Assembly (NCBI GenBank): GCA_009746045.1
Contig: RPFO01000338.1
Coordinates: 1-62,000, forward strand
Direction: 5' to 3'
Length of the DNA: 62,000 bases
Origin: Mesostigma viride
Taxonomy: Eukaryota; Streptophyta; Mesostigmatophyceae; Mesostigmatales; Mesostigmataceae
The translations under genes were made by a program, and so were the position numbers. The notes beneath the pieces are model-generated. The model was not told the DNA's origin. It saw only the letters and a program-made list of their open reading frames with translations, and made no database searches. This document shows, piece after piece, positions 12,181 through 23,027 of the stretch (position 1 is the first letter of the stretch; each line of letters begins with the position of its first letter).

Positions 12181-14637
12181 TCACGTTCCATTCACCAGCG
12201 AGTGCCCGTGCCCCAAAGCACCCGCCGCCACCCGCTCCATCGCTGACCCCTCCCCCGCGTCCTCCATGCCGTCCCTGGCAGGCGACACGTCCCCAGGGTG
12301 CCCCGCATCGATGCCCAGGGAGGTCGTGGGCGACTGCCCCGGGGATGCATGGATCTCTGTTTCCGTCTCAGTTTCCGCGCCCGCCCCCGCATGGCCGGCC
12401 AATCGCGCGCCGCCGTCACGATGCTCCCCCGGAGAAGACGACATTATGTCCGTCGTATCGGACGCGTGATGCGGTGGCACGTGCTGCTGACGCTGCATGC
12501 TCGCTGCTGACGCGATCGTTGGTGGCAGCGGCGGCGGGGGGGCCATTAATGCTTCCGCATGACTATCGCTGCCCCCACCCGCACTGGCAATGGCACCGCC
12601 CACGCTGCTGCCACCCACCATGGACAGCTGCAGGCGGCACTCCTTCACGCGGTCGGCGTGCGCCCATTCAGAGAGGACGAGCTTGCGCATGTCCTCGATG
12701 AGCTCGGCCTTGGACCACAGCTCGCGCTCGGAGATGCCTTTGTACAGGCGCGAGAGAAGCTGGGGGTGTGGGGGCATAAGGGGTAAGGGGGGCGGAAAAG
12801 GGGGGATGAGGGGGGAAGGGGAAGAAGGCAAGGAAATGAGGGGCCGGGCATTAAAAAAGGGGTTGCCATGCAAAGCCAAAGTTTGGGAACATGGGAAAAG
12901 GAAAGAGGAATGGGGGGGAATGGTGACGAGCCGACAGTACGGCGCCAGAGTCAGAGGGTGAATGCTATCCAGGGTTGGAGTTGAGCCGAGGGACGAACGG
13001 CTGACTTGTCACGTGGACGGTGGAGTAGAGACGGGGCACACGGTACAGATCGAGAGCCAGCAGCCATGGAAAGGGGTTTCAATACGAGGAAAAAGGACAC
13101 GCAGTGGGTAGCCTTGCCTGTGACACGCGTGCATATACACACATGACCGCACACTAGCTATCAATAGGCATATACTGATACACACATGACCGCACACTAG
13201 CTATCAATAGGCATATACTGATACACACATGACTGCACACTAGCTATCAATAGGCATACACTGATACACACATGACCGCACACTAGCTATCAATAGGCTT
13301 GCCAGCTGTCTGCATTGTTCTTGAATGACAAGCTCCTGCATGGATCATAACTTCTTCAGCAGCCTCAGCCAGCCAGCCAGCCACCCACCCACCCCGCCCG
13401 CCCGCCCGCCGCCCGCCCGCCCGCCCGCCCGCCCGCCCGCCCGCCGCCCGCCCGCCCGCCCGCCCGCCCGCCCGCCCGCCCGCCCGCCCGCCCGCCCGCC
13501 CGCCCGCCCGCCCGCCCGCCCGCCCGCCCGCCCGCCCGCCCGCCGCCCGCCCGCCCGCCCGCCCGCCTGCCCGCCTGCCCGCCCACCCGCATGCTGATGA
13601 CACAAAGGGGCTTCTCTTACTTCATCATAGGAGTAAACGTGAACAGCTGCACTAACTTAAAACACCCCTATCTATAACATACCCACCTGATCACGCCCCT
13701 CCTTTCGTTTGCTTTCCAGCGTTTGACAGCTGCGAGAACAGCCCCTACCATCGCAATTACCTACGGCAGGTAACGCCCACCCATGTCACGATGCACGCAC
13801 ATGCTCCCGCTTACATTCTTATAGCATTATGAAGCTCTCTTTAACAAACCTATCGTGTGACTAACCCACGTGCCTATGGCACGCACATGCTCCCGCTTAC
13901 ATTCTTATAGCATTATGAAGCTCTCTTTAACAAACCTATCGTGTAACTAACCCACGTGCCTATGGCACGCACATGCTCCCGCTTACATTCTTATAGCATT
14001 ATGAAGCTCTCTTTAACAGACCTATCGTGTAACTGACCCACGTGCCTATGGCACGCACATGCTCCTGCTTACATTCTTATAGCATTATGAAGCTCACTTT
14101 AACAAACCTATCGTGTAACTAACCCACGTGACTATGGCACGCACATGCTCCTGCTTACAATCTTATAGCATTATGAAGCTCTCTTTAACAAACCTATCGT
14201 GTAATAAACCTATCGTGTAATTAACCCACGTGACTATGGCTCACATGTGCTATTCCTTACACCAGTATTACTATATGTCACTATTCCCGTCATTACTATA
14301 CCTACTAACTAGGGTCCCTGTCACCCACCCAGGTGACGATCGCCCGCACGTGCTCCTCCTGCGGCGGCCGGTCGATTGCCCCATTTCCCACGTAGTGGTC
14401 GCGAATGTACACCCGTATGTACTTCTTGTAGTTCTGCCGGGTGCCCGTGAGTGACGTACGCAGCAGGCCCACCACGAGCTCCACGTCGGCCTCGCTGAAC
14501 TTGCCGCGGCCCACGATATCCGCCAGCAGCTCGGCCGCGGTCGGGCGCACAAAGCGGCGCAGGCGCTCCTCCGACATGCTGTCTAGGCAGTTGAAGCGCA
14601 GCCGCTCGGTGTACACCTTCCACTTGGGGCACTCTTT
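12181..14637 (-). CDS. Conserved-looking protein of unknown function, last two exons
   Basis: Two minus-strand exons join in phase 0: 14637-14329 (103 codons) and 12759-12181 (ending in a stop). Acceptors are CAG before AAAGAGTGCC and CCCCCAG before CTTCTC; the donor is TGG|GTGGGT. The joined frame reads through VRAIVTW into LLSRLYKGISEREL without a break. Exon one is helical and charged (MSEERLRRFVRP, GKFSEADVELVVGLLR, QNYKKYIRVYIRD). Exon two starts with the helix ELWSKAELIEDMRKLVLSEW and continues as a Pro/Ala/Gly-rich, probably disordered tail with an acidic ETETETE run. I do not recognise the family. Earlier exons presumably lie right of 14637. The intron (1569 bp) is full of tandem repeats, several resembling the donor junction. 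Confidence 0.6.
13139..13303. repeat. 42-bp tandem repeat in intron
   Basis: About four copies of a unit containing CACACATGACCGCACACTAG and CTATCAATAGGCATA lie head to tail, with one to two changes between units. They sit inside the intron of the minus-strand unknown gene. Confidence 0.9.
13397..13587. repeat. (CCCG)n tetranucleotide array
   Basis: Nearly pure CCCG repeats with a few one-base slips. The complementary strand has GGGC runs able to form G-quadruplexes. The predicted PARPP and GGRAGG ORFs here are by-products of the repeat. Confidence 0.95.
13776..14235. repeat. ~89-bp tandem repeat related to the adjacent donor junction
   Basis: Five to six head-to-tail units contain GCACGCACATGCTCC, TTATAGCATTATGAAGCTC and ACCTATCGTGTAA. 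The leftmost unit begins CCCACCCATGTCACGATGCA and closely resembles the true exon-intron junction at 14324-14362 (CCCACCCAGGTGACGATCGC), so the array probably arose from it. Confidence 0.85.
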
Positions 14638-14646
14638 CTGCGTGGA

Positions 14647-14726
14647 CACACACACACACACACAAGCACACAAGCAGACAAACACACACACACACAAGCA
14701 CACACGCAGACAAACACACACACACA
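14647..14726. repeat. (CA)n-rich microsatellite
   Basis: CACACA runs are interrupted by AAGCACAC and GCAGACAAA. The tract lies directly upstream (in gene sense) of the acceptor at 14637, where the transcript would be TG-rich. Confidence 0.9.
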
Positions 14727-15812
14727 GCAATGTCGGGTTCCGAGGACTACAGTCAAACGTTTAGGGTGCACGGGGGGAGTGGGTAGGGTGTAAGGCTGCA
14801 TGCAAGCCCTGCAGGGGCGGGCTCAATTGTGTCAAGCCTTCCACTTGAGGTGCTCTTTCTGCAGGCACATGCCAGTGCATTGTGTTGGGTGCATGGATCA
14901 GAGTCTGCCATGTAGGGCTGCGAGCGAGGAGCGATGTGGGTGTGGAGCGAGGAAGGAATGTGGACCTTCCCGCTTGGGCGCTCCTTGTGCACCCACACGC
15001 TACTGTAGGGTGGCGGGTGGCAGGTACAGGGTTTAGGGATTACAGTGTAGTGTCATGTGCAAGTGATGGAGAGAGTGTAGGCCATGTTTGTTCGGGCCTT
15101 CCGGTTACGTCACTCATATCGGGCGCGTTGGTACAATGGCATGACCGCTATCGTGAATGCAGCAGCGCACGAGGTGCGCATGGCCCCCCATGGTCACCGT
15201 GAAGACCGCAACAAAAGGGAAAAGGAAGAGGGTGGGGGACAGCAAATGGGCAGGCCTGCGATGGAAAGGGGAAAGGGAGACAAAGGAGGGGAACAAGGGG
15301 CAGGCCTGCGATGGAAAGGGAAAGGAGGACAAAGGATGGGAACGAGGGGCAGGCCTGCCACTTGGGACAGACTGCATATCGTGTTCAGGGTTGCATCACG
15401 GTCACCGCACAGACAACGGCGTCGAGAAAGGCAGCAGCACGAGCACCACTCGCGGCACCACATAATTCTCTTCAAGGAACTCAAGCCGAGAGCCACCCAA
15501 ATTGGCTACAGAGCACCGTGTGGCCCATTAGCATACATCATAATGGGCTTTATGAGAGCGAAAAGCAACGCATGCCTCCGAGAGGGCCTGCCGGAAACGG
15601 GTAAGGTAACCGTAAGGCGAGCAACGGACGCATGCCCCGCAGGAACAAGTGACTTTTAAACCTGTAACGCTGCACTCCTGGCATTCCTTTGACAGATCAA
15701 AGGACCACTTCGAGAAAGAAAGTAGACAAACAAAACTAAACTAAACTGAATCCAAATAAAGAGTTTCAATAAACTAAGATAAATGGGTACATTCCTCTTG
15801 ATTCCATTTATT
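14727..15812. other. Spacer or intron with a small minisatellite
   Basis: No gene was recognised. Decayed copies of the acceptor junction of exon 14329-14637 lie at 14838-14861 and near 14966-14989. A short minisatellite with GGGCAGGCCTGCGATGGAAA units lies at about 15236-15365. Confidence 0.5.
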
Positions 15813-16454
15813 CTACATGACGAGCACTCCTAGCACTTGAGAGGTGGGGACAATTACCACGACTTGGCGAATGTCCGAGTTGCTTTCTTGGAGCACCGGC
15901 GCAGCTGCGGCCATCGCATCGGGCAGCGTAGGCGCGTTCCCCAGAAGCTGCACGATTGTCGATTTAAACTCGGCAAAATTCCTCTTCAGCTCGCTTATCG
16001 TCGCCATTTCCTTCATGACCGTCCTCATGTCCACACACAGGGACTTGACGAACGCGTTGGTTTCCAGTGCCGCATCTCTCATCTCGCGCGCTGCTCGGTG
16101 AAGGGAATCGTCGCTCATACCCAGATGCAGTCGGGAAGAATTCACCGCGTTATCCCCCATCCCAATTGCGACAGTAGAAGATAAAGGCTGCATTGAGGCG
16201 TGCTGAAGTGCACTGGACCCCAAGTACTCCTCCGCGGGGGAGTGAATGTCCTTTCCTCCTGGCGTGCCTGGGCTACGCGCGTCCAAACTCGTTTCCTCCT
16301 GATGGTCATGCATGCTCTCGCGGGCAGCATCCATGACGGACGTGGCATCTTCATCTCCGTCGTCATCACTAAAGCGACGCCGTTTGGCCATCTCGTGCTC
16401 AACCCCACTGTCGCCTTCCAGGCGCTTGCCCCCGGAAACAGGAAGCATTGTCAA
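15813..16454 (-). CDS. Hypothetical nuclear-type protein with coiled coil
   Basis: A 213-residue minus-strand ORF without introns. Residues about 24-40 hold a basic-acidic patch (AKRRRFSDDDGDEDA) that looks like a nuclear localisation signal. Residues about 125-180 (REMRDAALETNAFVKS, EMATISELKRNFAEFKS) are likely a coiled coil. The C-terminus is hydrophobic. I recognise no family. The even codon use and balanced composition suggest real coding rather than a repeat by-product, but it could be one exon of a larger gene or a transposon protein. A 20-bp palindrome lies 70 bases upstream of the start. Confidence 0.45.
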   Translation of the reverse strand: MTMLPVSGGKRLEGDSGVEHEMAKRRRFSDDDGDEDATSVMDAARESMHDHQEETSLDARSPGTPGGKDIHSPAEEYLGSSALQHASMQPLSSTVAIGMGDNAVNSSRLHLGMSDDSLHRAAREMRDAALETNAFVKSLCVDMRTVMKEMATISELKRNFAEFKSTIVQLLGNAPTLPDAMAAAAPVLQESNSDIRQVVVIVPTSQVLGVLVM

Positions 16455-19400
16455 TCACGCGCGGATCTCGATGAAGGAAGCACGAAGGTTTGATACCCAG
16501 GGGGTCCAGTGTCCAAAAACCAAATGTCCTCATTTGAGGACATAGTCCTCGTTTGAGACGGGGGGGGTCAGGGGCGCGGTTTTGGCGCCAAATTTGGTCC
16601 TAGGGTCACTTGGTGGGTTTTGGCGCGAAACTGGGATAGGTACTGAGCGCGCCAAGCCCCTGGGGTCGACAGGGGTCGACCGTACCTGGAAAACATGAGG
16701 CGACGAAAAGTACCTACAATAGCAAGAACATCGCAATGCAATCGAGTGTTTTGTCGAGTGGCGGCTATGGGGTCGTGCCAGTTCCGAGGCTTGCCTGAAT
16801 GTTATAGGGCATTATTTTGCCCCGGACGAAGACAGCATTTTAGATCGTCATCTAGTGATTTCGAAGATGCTATTCTTCACGTGCAGGTGCTTTGTATATG
16901 TCGAAAATTTTGTTCATGAACGGATTTTGGCATTGTTGAAGAAAATCTGAGAGCTACGTAGATCGCATGATAGGTCAGTTCGCAGTTCGGTTTTACAATT
17001 TCTTTTTCCGCCCAGGCGCTGCGGATATCGCGAGTATGGGTTATGGTACGCTTCTGGGCTTATGGGCGACATGGGGAGAAGAGGGACCTGGGCAGTTGCA
17101 TGCGTCAAAGAGTCTCTATTTTTTCGTCGTGATGTCGCAGTCGCGCCTGGCGAAAACCAGGGCGAGCGCGAGCCATAGTTTTCTTTTGCCGCAAGGCTTG
17201 GTGCTTCCCACGCGTCACCGTCCTTTAATTAATATATATTTCTTGAGCTGGCCCGCGCAGCTGGCGGCCTGGGCGCACGTCAAGAACAAGGTTCCGCCTG
17301 TCATTCTCAACCGCATCGTTCTAAGTAAGCGTGTTAAGCGGATTGTAACCTATAACTCTCGCAGACGTGATAATTCCGGTTGCTTTCAATGCCCAACTTC
17401 GTGGTTTTGATTACGTTTATGCCCGGGGAATAACGGAAGTTTGCTGGGCAGTACTTTCTTTTTCCATTGCGTCACTGAAAAGGTAAACGGCCTTGCGTTC
17501 TCAAAACAGCAGCAACTAGAAGTCGCTGTGCTTAATTGCGATGTGGTAGTTTGATTCAACACATATACTGCCTTGTTGCTGAGAAGTTTTTCAAGGCTTG
17601 CTGGTATGTTGCCCATATGTTTCTAATGCTTCAACTCATGTCCAAGTGATCAAGACTGGCTTGGAAACTTGAGCTTGTCATGTTTACATTGTGCTTGTGT
17701 TACAACTTGTGCCTCTTTGCAGTATATGTTTCATATATAACGTAAGGGTTCAGCATCATGGTTTAGCACCGTGGTGGCAGCCGAGCCTCTACTAACGATC
17801 ATGGACCTAACCTTGGCAAGTATTTGCTTCATATTTCACTCGTTGGACTGAGCTAGCTTTACACCTGCTGTTTGGCCTGCACCATGGTCCCTGGCTGCCA
17901 GTTACATTTTGTCCCCCCCCCTGGCAGGCTGCAGGGTCTAGGACTGCGAGGGTGTAACATAGACATGTTGTGGGCACCCTGGGTGCATTTTCAGGACCAG
18001 CCATGACCTGGCCATGCCTTCTTTCTTGGCATATTTTTGACTTGAGTGCTATTTGGTCACTCGTGTAGCGACCCCCCTGCATTCATAAATCGTAAACAAT
18101 TATACAATGAGCATATTTCATGGATGTTAAGCATGGCAACTCTTGAACATATCATAAATGAACATGGTTCCATACCGTACCCATGGATGTGTTGACATGT
18201 GTTAGTTATTACAAATGGTATCCATGCTTAAAAATGTTATCATTTGAGGACATTTTCTTGGTGATTAGACACCAGGCATCAACAACGTCGAATTCGGCTA
18301 CCCGTCACGCAGGAAGCGATTGAACGGAACGGGGCTTGGTTTAAGTTGGTTTGCGTCCCCGTTCGGGTTCTTGTCACAGTACTTGGTGATGGCAAAATGA
18401 CGAAACCGGTCGCAATCGGTCGCTAACTGCACGCGCTATCGCGGGGGTGAACTGGTGAAGCGCTTTCCCGGTTGGGCCCGGTTTTGGCCATGTTTGCCAT
18501 CGCACCAGCTGGCAGCTATGGATTTCAGCGTCAGGTTGTGGTAACGGTGTGAGGGTGGACACACCCGGCACCAGGGTACGAAACGAACAGGGTCCAGGTT
18601 GCCCACAACTGTACACTCAGGTGCCTGTTAGTCAGACTGTTGTCCACTGTGTAGACTTCAGGTTCACACCTGGGTTTCCTGCTTGTGGTTGTACTGTACA
18701 GTAGTCGCCAGTCATCCTCCAGTCATCGCAACAAGCGGATGTCATTTCGCGCGCGAACCCGCCAAATTTCCAGCAGCGTGCAGCAAGGCGAGTAGGAGCA
18801 TAACCTAGCATATATATATCACCCAAATTGACTCAAGGCAGCCTTGTAAATTGGTAAATCCCCCATTTCGTCGGATTTGAACAAATGGAAAGAAGACGGA
18901 GGACATCAGAGATGGGTGGCTGTTGTTTATCGTATGAAATAATTAGCCGTAATCCACATAAAATCATAAATAGAACCGACAACTTGAAGGGGCCGGGGAT
19001 ACGTTGTATTCCAGACTGATATTGGTACGTACGAATTCGATCCGGCGGCTCATGGCCTCAGTCGCTTCACGAGTGAGACCGATGCGTCGATCGCTAAACA
19101 ACATCAGCCATATAATTGCAACTTCATATCATCCCAGTCGATAATGCGTCCAGCACCGCATGTATACCTAGACTGCAGTTCAGTTGTGCTTCAGCTCAGG
19201 TGCAGCCGCTCACAAAAACCGCCAGGGCGCTGGTTGCAACTGCCTTGATGATCACCGAATCTTGGATCGTATGTCGAGCGATATCTACGGGGATGGTTGC
19301 AGTTTACGGTCGGTCCCAGCTGTTGTTCGTGGCCACTTGGCGATCCCGTCTCAATTAACTCTCATGTGCAGTCGGTACTCTAGCTCTACTCGCAAGAATG

Positions 19401-19923
19401 GTTGCCCTTATATATGTCATAGTTTAACGTCGTCATGTTCATTATTAACGTGAGTGATCCGTGTGCTTGCCTCTTATCATAAGCTGGGTCTTTATCATAA
19501 CCCACGGAAAGAGGCCTTCCAGGCCTTTGGGAGCTGAATGGGCGAAAATGCTCGGTACGGGCTGGCTCAGCTACTTAGGAGGGGTCGCTATCGCGAAGCC
19601 TAGATCGGCTACTTATTTTATAATCGTGCTTGCAGTTTTTGAGTGTGCACTGTCATTTGGGTGCATGCATCATGATCAATTGTCCTGCAGCCCGAAATTG
19701 AATTAATTAAGTTCCTAGTCAATGGGCATATGCATGTCCGCATGTGGTTCCCAACATGTATTGCATGCATGCTGACGCTGTCCACCAGCTCATGCTGGTG
19801 GACTACAGCTGCCTCACCGCCCTCACGGCTTATGCCCTGCGAACCTTTCCTCGCATCAACGGTTAAATTAAAAAAAAATAAATTATAACATGCCTCCGTG
19901 GGGAGATCATGTAGCACATATAT

Positions 19924-19967
19924 CAAGGAGACAACCAGCGCAGGCCAGAAATCGGGAGAATCCGGAC
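19924..19967 (+). repeat. Dispersed short repeat, copy 1 (partial)
   Basis: The block CAAGGAGACAACCAGCGCAG continuing to GAATCCGGAC is shared with copies at 24717-24787 and, inverted, 44398-44469. Here it stops after TCCGGAC. Confidence 0.8.
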
Positions 19968-20518
19968 ACACATATATTCCATGATGGATGGGGTGGAGGA
20001 AGCCGCGTAATCGAACTATCCTAACTCTAAGCTATATCTAGTCTAGAAAATCCTAACTACACTAGTACTCATCAAAACGCCTCCTCCGCTTGGGGGGAGG
20101 GGGCTTGCCCACAGGGTCGGGCGTGTGCGCCTTGACAATCCTCTTCCACCCGCATCAGCGGTTGGTATGCATATATGCACTAATTGTGCGCACTGAAAGG
20201 ATTGATTGGGCATCCCTTGCGTCCGGTCCATGCAACACGGGTACATGTTGCATAAATCGTGTAGAAGTGTTGTACTTTGGGTATAGTTGGTATGAGCCGT
20301 TATAATTATCCCAGCTGCCACCACGACGGTGGCGCATTTCTAACAGTACTTTTCTGTGCCTAGAGATGCTGGCTCACGCCGCTCGATTGTTGCAACGTAC
20401 GTGATACGGTATTTGCATTTAATTGCATGTAGTGCACAGTCATAATCTTGCGCGTGTATAACAAATGCATGAATTCTAAATCGGTAACATGCGCCATGTT
20501 ATCAATGAGAGTATGAAA

Positions 20519-20585
20519 CAACAACCGACGCAGGTAGGAAGCTCAGGATTACACGAAAGCTCAAGCCTTCAGTTAGCTTTCCTGT
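20519..20585 (+). repeat. Dispersed short repeat, decayed copy
   Basis: CAACAACCGACGCAGG, AGCTCAAGCCT and GTTAGCTTTCC align in order with the intact copies at 24717 and 44398 but are heavily mutated. Confidence 0.45.
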
Positions 20586-20994
20586 GTGTGTCGCATGATA
20601 TGCCCTTGTTCATGCACACAAGTACTATGTACAAGTATTGCTGACAAATGGCGCACGCGTGTTCCTCACAAGCTGCGCAATTCTCACATATTCATCGACC
20701 TTTGACAACCAACAAAGTTCTCACCTTCTTTAAGATCGAGCTTATATTAATTTAATTAATAGGACATTGCATCATTGGTAGAGCAGGCTCTGTGGTGCAG
20801 CTCGTTCGCTGACATGACATTCAAGAGGATTGCGAGCCAAAAGTGCTCGGTTCACTTCTCAAGGAACTCATCAACAATGCGATAGTCCTCATTCCAAACA
20901 CTTTGACACTTTCAGGTGCCACACCTGATGCTTGCAGGTAAGTTCGCATATACTGCCCCAAATGGCACAGGCAACTGTCTTGATCAAAACTAGC

Positions 20995-21669
20995 TTACTG
21001 TGGCCCACATGCCTGCTTCACCATGATATACGGAATGCGAGCGGCGTTGCCGTACACGACAGTGCCGGTCTCCTTGTCAAAGCCGGTGTCGTTCAGAAGC
21101 AGCTGGCGGCTGGTGAGGCAGAGCTCCTCCACCACACGGATGATCCGCCCCGACCGTTTGGACGGGATCTCGTGGTTGCCTTTCCCAATAAACCTGGGTG
21201 CAGCCAGATCACCCTTGACAAACTGTTCCAAGAAATGCACGCAGTCGATGCCGCTTTCCGCGCCGCCCGCCTCACGGACCCACGTGACGTGGCACCCGGA
21301 ATCCCTCACGGCCAGATGATCGAATTCCGCGACTGCGGGGTTGAACGTCGGCTGCATGAACGGCTTTTCATCCTCGAAAAAGAAGATTCGGAGGTTGATC
21401 GCGCCTTCTTCTTCAGTAAGAGCGTACATGCGCACCCGGAATGTCTTGGACCGATCCCCTTCGTAATAGAAATGCACAAACAAGAGCTCAGCTCCCGAAG
21501 GAGCCCCTGGCGGGAGACACCGCAGCTTTACGATGTCGCACGTGCAGTCTTCGTGGGGGTGCCCCACCGCTTCTTCCTTATCTTTGGTCGCCTGCAGCCG
21601 ATTGGTGTATGACCCCAGCATCCATGACGTAAAATCATTCAAATTGGTGGGCGTTTCTCGCTGCGACAT
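20995..21669 (-). CDS. CpeT/CpcT-like protein (phycobiliprotein lyase-like fold)
   Basis: A 224-residue minus-strand ORF if it starts at MSQRETPTNL; the frame stays open upstream to 21870 but those 67 residues look non-coding. The layout fits the CpeT/CpcT family: FTSWMLGSYTNRLQA near the N-terminus, HFYYEGDRSKTFRVRMYAL, a Cys-rich centre (SGCHVTWVREAGG), then LTSRQLLLNDTGFD and a C-terminal YGNAARIPYIMVK. Family members attach bilins to phycobiliproteins in cyanobacteria and red algae; relatives occur in algae and plants without phycobilisomes, where their role is unclear. The match is by pattern memory only, so substrate and function are not assigned. No introns are needed. Neighbours give no functional hint. 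Confidence 0.5.
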   Translation of the reverse strand: MSQRETPTNLNDFTSWMLGSYTNRLQATKDKEEAVGHPHEDCTCDIVKLRCLPPGAPSGAELLFVHFYYEGDRSKTFRVRMYALTEEEGAINLRIFFFEDEKPFMQPTFNPAVAEFDHLAVRDSGCHVTWVREAGGAESGIDCVHFLEQFVKGDLAAPRFIGKGNHEIPSKRSGRIIRVVEELCLTSRQLLLNDTGFDKETGTVVYGNAARIPYIMVKQACGPQ

Positions 21670-23027
21670 AGTAGGTTTCGCGGCAAGGCACTGGGAAATC
21701 TTGGGGCCGGACCTAATGTGCCGCCAGGAAATTGCTAAGCGCTCTAAGTGGACAAACTCGGAATGGCGTTTATGCCTGTTTGAGAAACGAGTGGAAGAAG
21801 GAAATGCTTCGTTCCCACAGTTGGAGAGCGAAATTGGCACACTACGATGAATCAGGACCGCGTGCGTCATTTACCATGAACTAACCCTGCCAGAACCCGC
21901 TAGTGCTGGCGCGAAAGCTCGATTCATTGCCTCTCATACACAGCTACCAAGCGTACCATCCTGAGGGGCTATTATTCTTGCGTAAAATTCCTGTTGGATC
22001 TACTTGTTATCTCGGATAACCGTAGCTTTGCCCCACGCTGCCAGCCATGAACGATCAGTGTGAACTGTGAACTTGTGAAGTGTTCACAGCTTCACATTGA
22101 TCATCCCGACCTGAATTCGACCGCAAGCGCGGGGATTGGTTCTTATGCTGGCTGTCGAGTCGTACGCAGTGTACGTCTGTACGTACAGTTTACGACTAAC
22201 CAGTTACGGTGGTATAGGTGCAATAGGTACTGGTGCAATTCACACTACTGTATCGAGTAAAGACTGTGGAAGGAGCAGAAGCTTTTCCCGGGCATCTTTA
22301 TCATGAAAATCGCGCTGACATTCATGGCGGATATTTCCCGCGACAACCAAGCAGAATGTATTTCCCTATCGGATATCCATCTCCCTGTGATTGTTTTATA
22401 ACATGCCCTTCTGCTCCAGATGGGCGAGGTTTTTCCAGTTAATTCTCCTCTTTAGATCGAACACCGTCTTTTTGCTTCTCTGTATAGATTATGGCTTGCC
22501 GAAGGACGTAATAGGTTTGCAGGAGGATTGAATCGCTGCGGACAGCGCGTAGCTGCAAGGATTATGTTGAAGACATTGACCGCCAATCGCGGCATTGTAC
22601 TATCTTTTCCACGCGAAGTTTATCGGCTGGGACGATTTTTGGCTGATTAAAAACTTTTTTTTTATGAGCACCTTGGCCTGCATGCAGAGTATGGCGACGT
22701 GCGGGGCGAACCTGGGTGCAACCCCGAGCATACCTGGTCAGTATCCAAGCAAAATTATGTCCTTGCTTATAATTTTATCCTAGCTCTGGGTTTATCATCG
22801 CCAGGTTGAGAGTTGAGTATCTCCAACCTCACCGTTCTGGGAATAAGTGGCTTGATTTCTCCGTGGACCCGTTAGGAGACTAGGGCCTTCTGCACCGCCT
22901 TCCATCGCTGTTGCATTCATACCTAAGCAAGCTTCTTAAATATTTTACAGCATTTACTCTGATGTAGTATGCACGCTGCACCTCTTGCAGGCCTGACTCG
23001 GGACGCCTCCACAACCCCGAATTCTTA
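21670..23027. other. Spacer without recognisable gene
   Basis: Short ORFs only. An imperfect inverted repeat (GTCGTACGCAG to GTTTACGAC) lies at about 22157-22197. Confidence 0.4.

Larger units (their letters stand above)
16455..20994. other. Long spacer without supported gene
   Basis: Several short ORFs occur on both strands (for example 16967-17410 plus), but none shows a recognisable domain or splice structure. The palindrome ATGTCCTCATTTGAGGACAT is at 16524-16543, with a half copy near 18237-18252. A dispersed repeat copy is at 19924-19967 and a decayed one at 20519-20585. Confidence 0.4.

Noticed and set aside
11906-12701. Plus-strand ORFs opposite the 12181-12759 exon
   Set aside because: The minus strand has splice-consistent, helix-like coding sequence; the plus ORFs are Pro/Arg-rich shadows.
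13283-13605. PARPPARP / GGRAGG ORFs
   Set aside because: By-products of the CCCG array inside an intron.
16967-17410. 147-codon plus ORF as a gene
   Set aside because: Open frame only; no domain, and composition changes along its length suggest chance.
20932-21612. 226-codon plus ORF opposite the CpeT-like gene
   Set aside because: The minus frame has the family pattern; this is its antisense.
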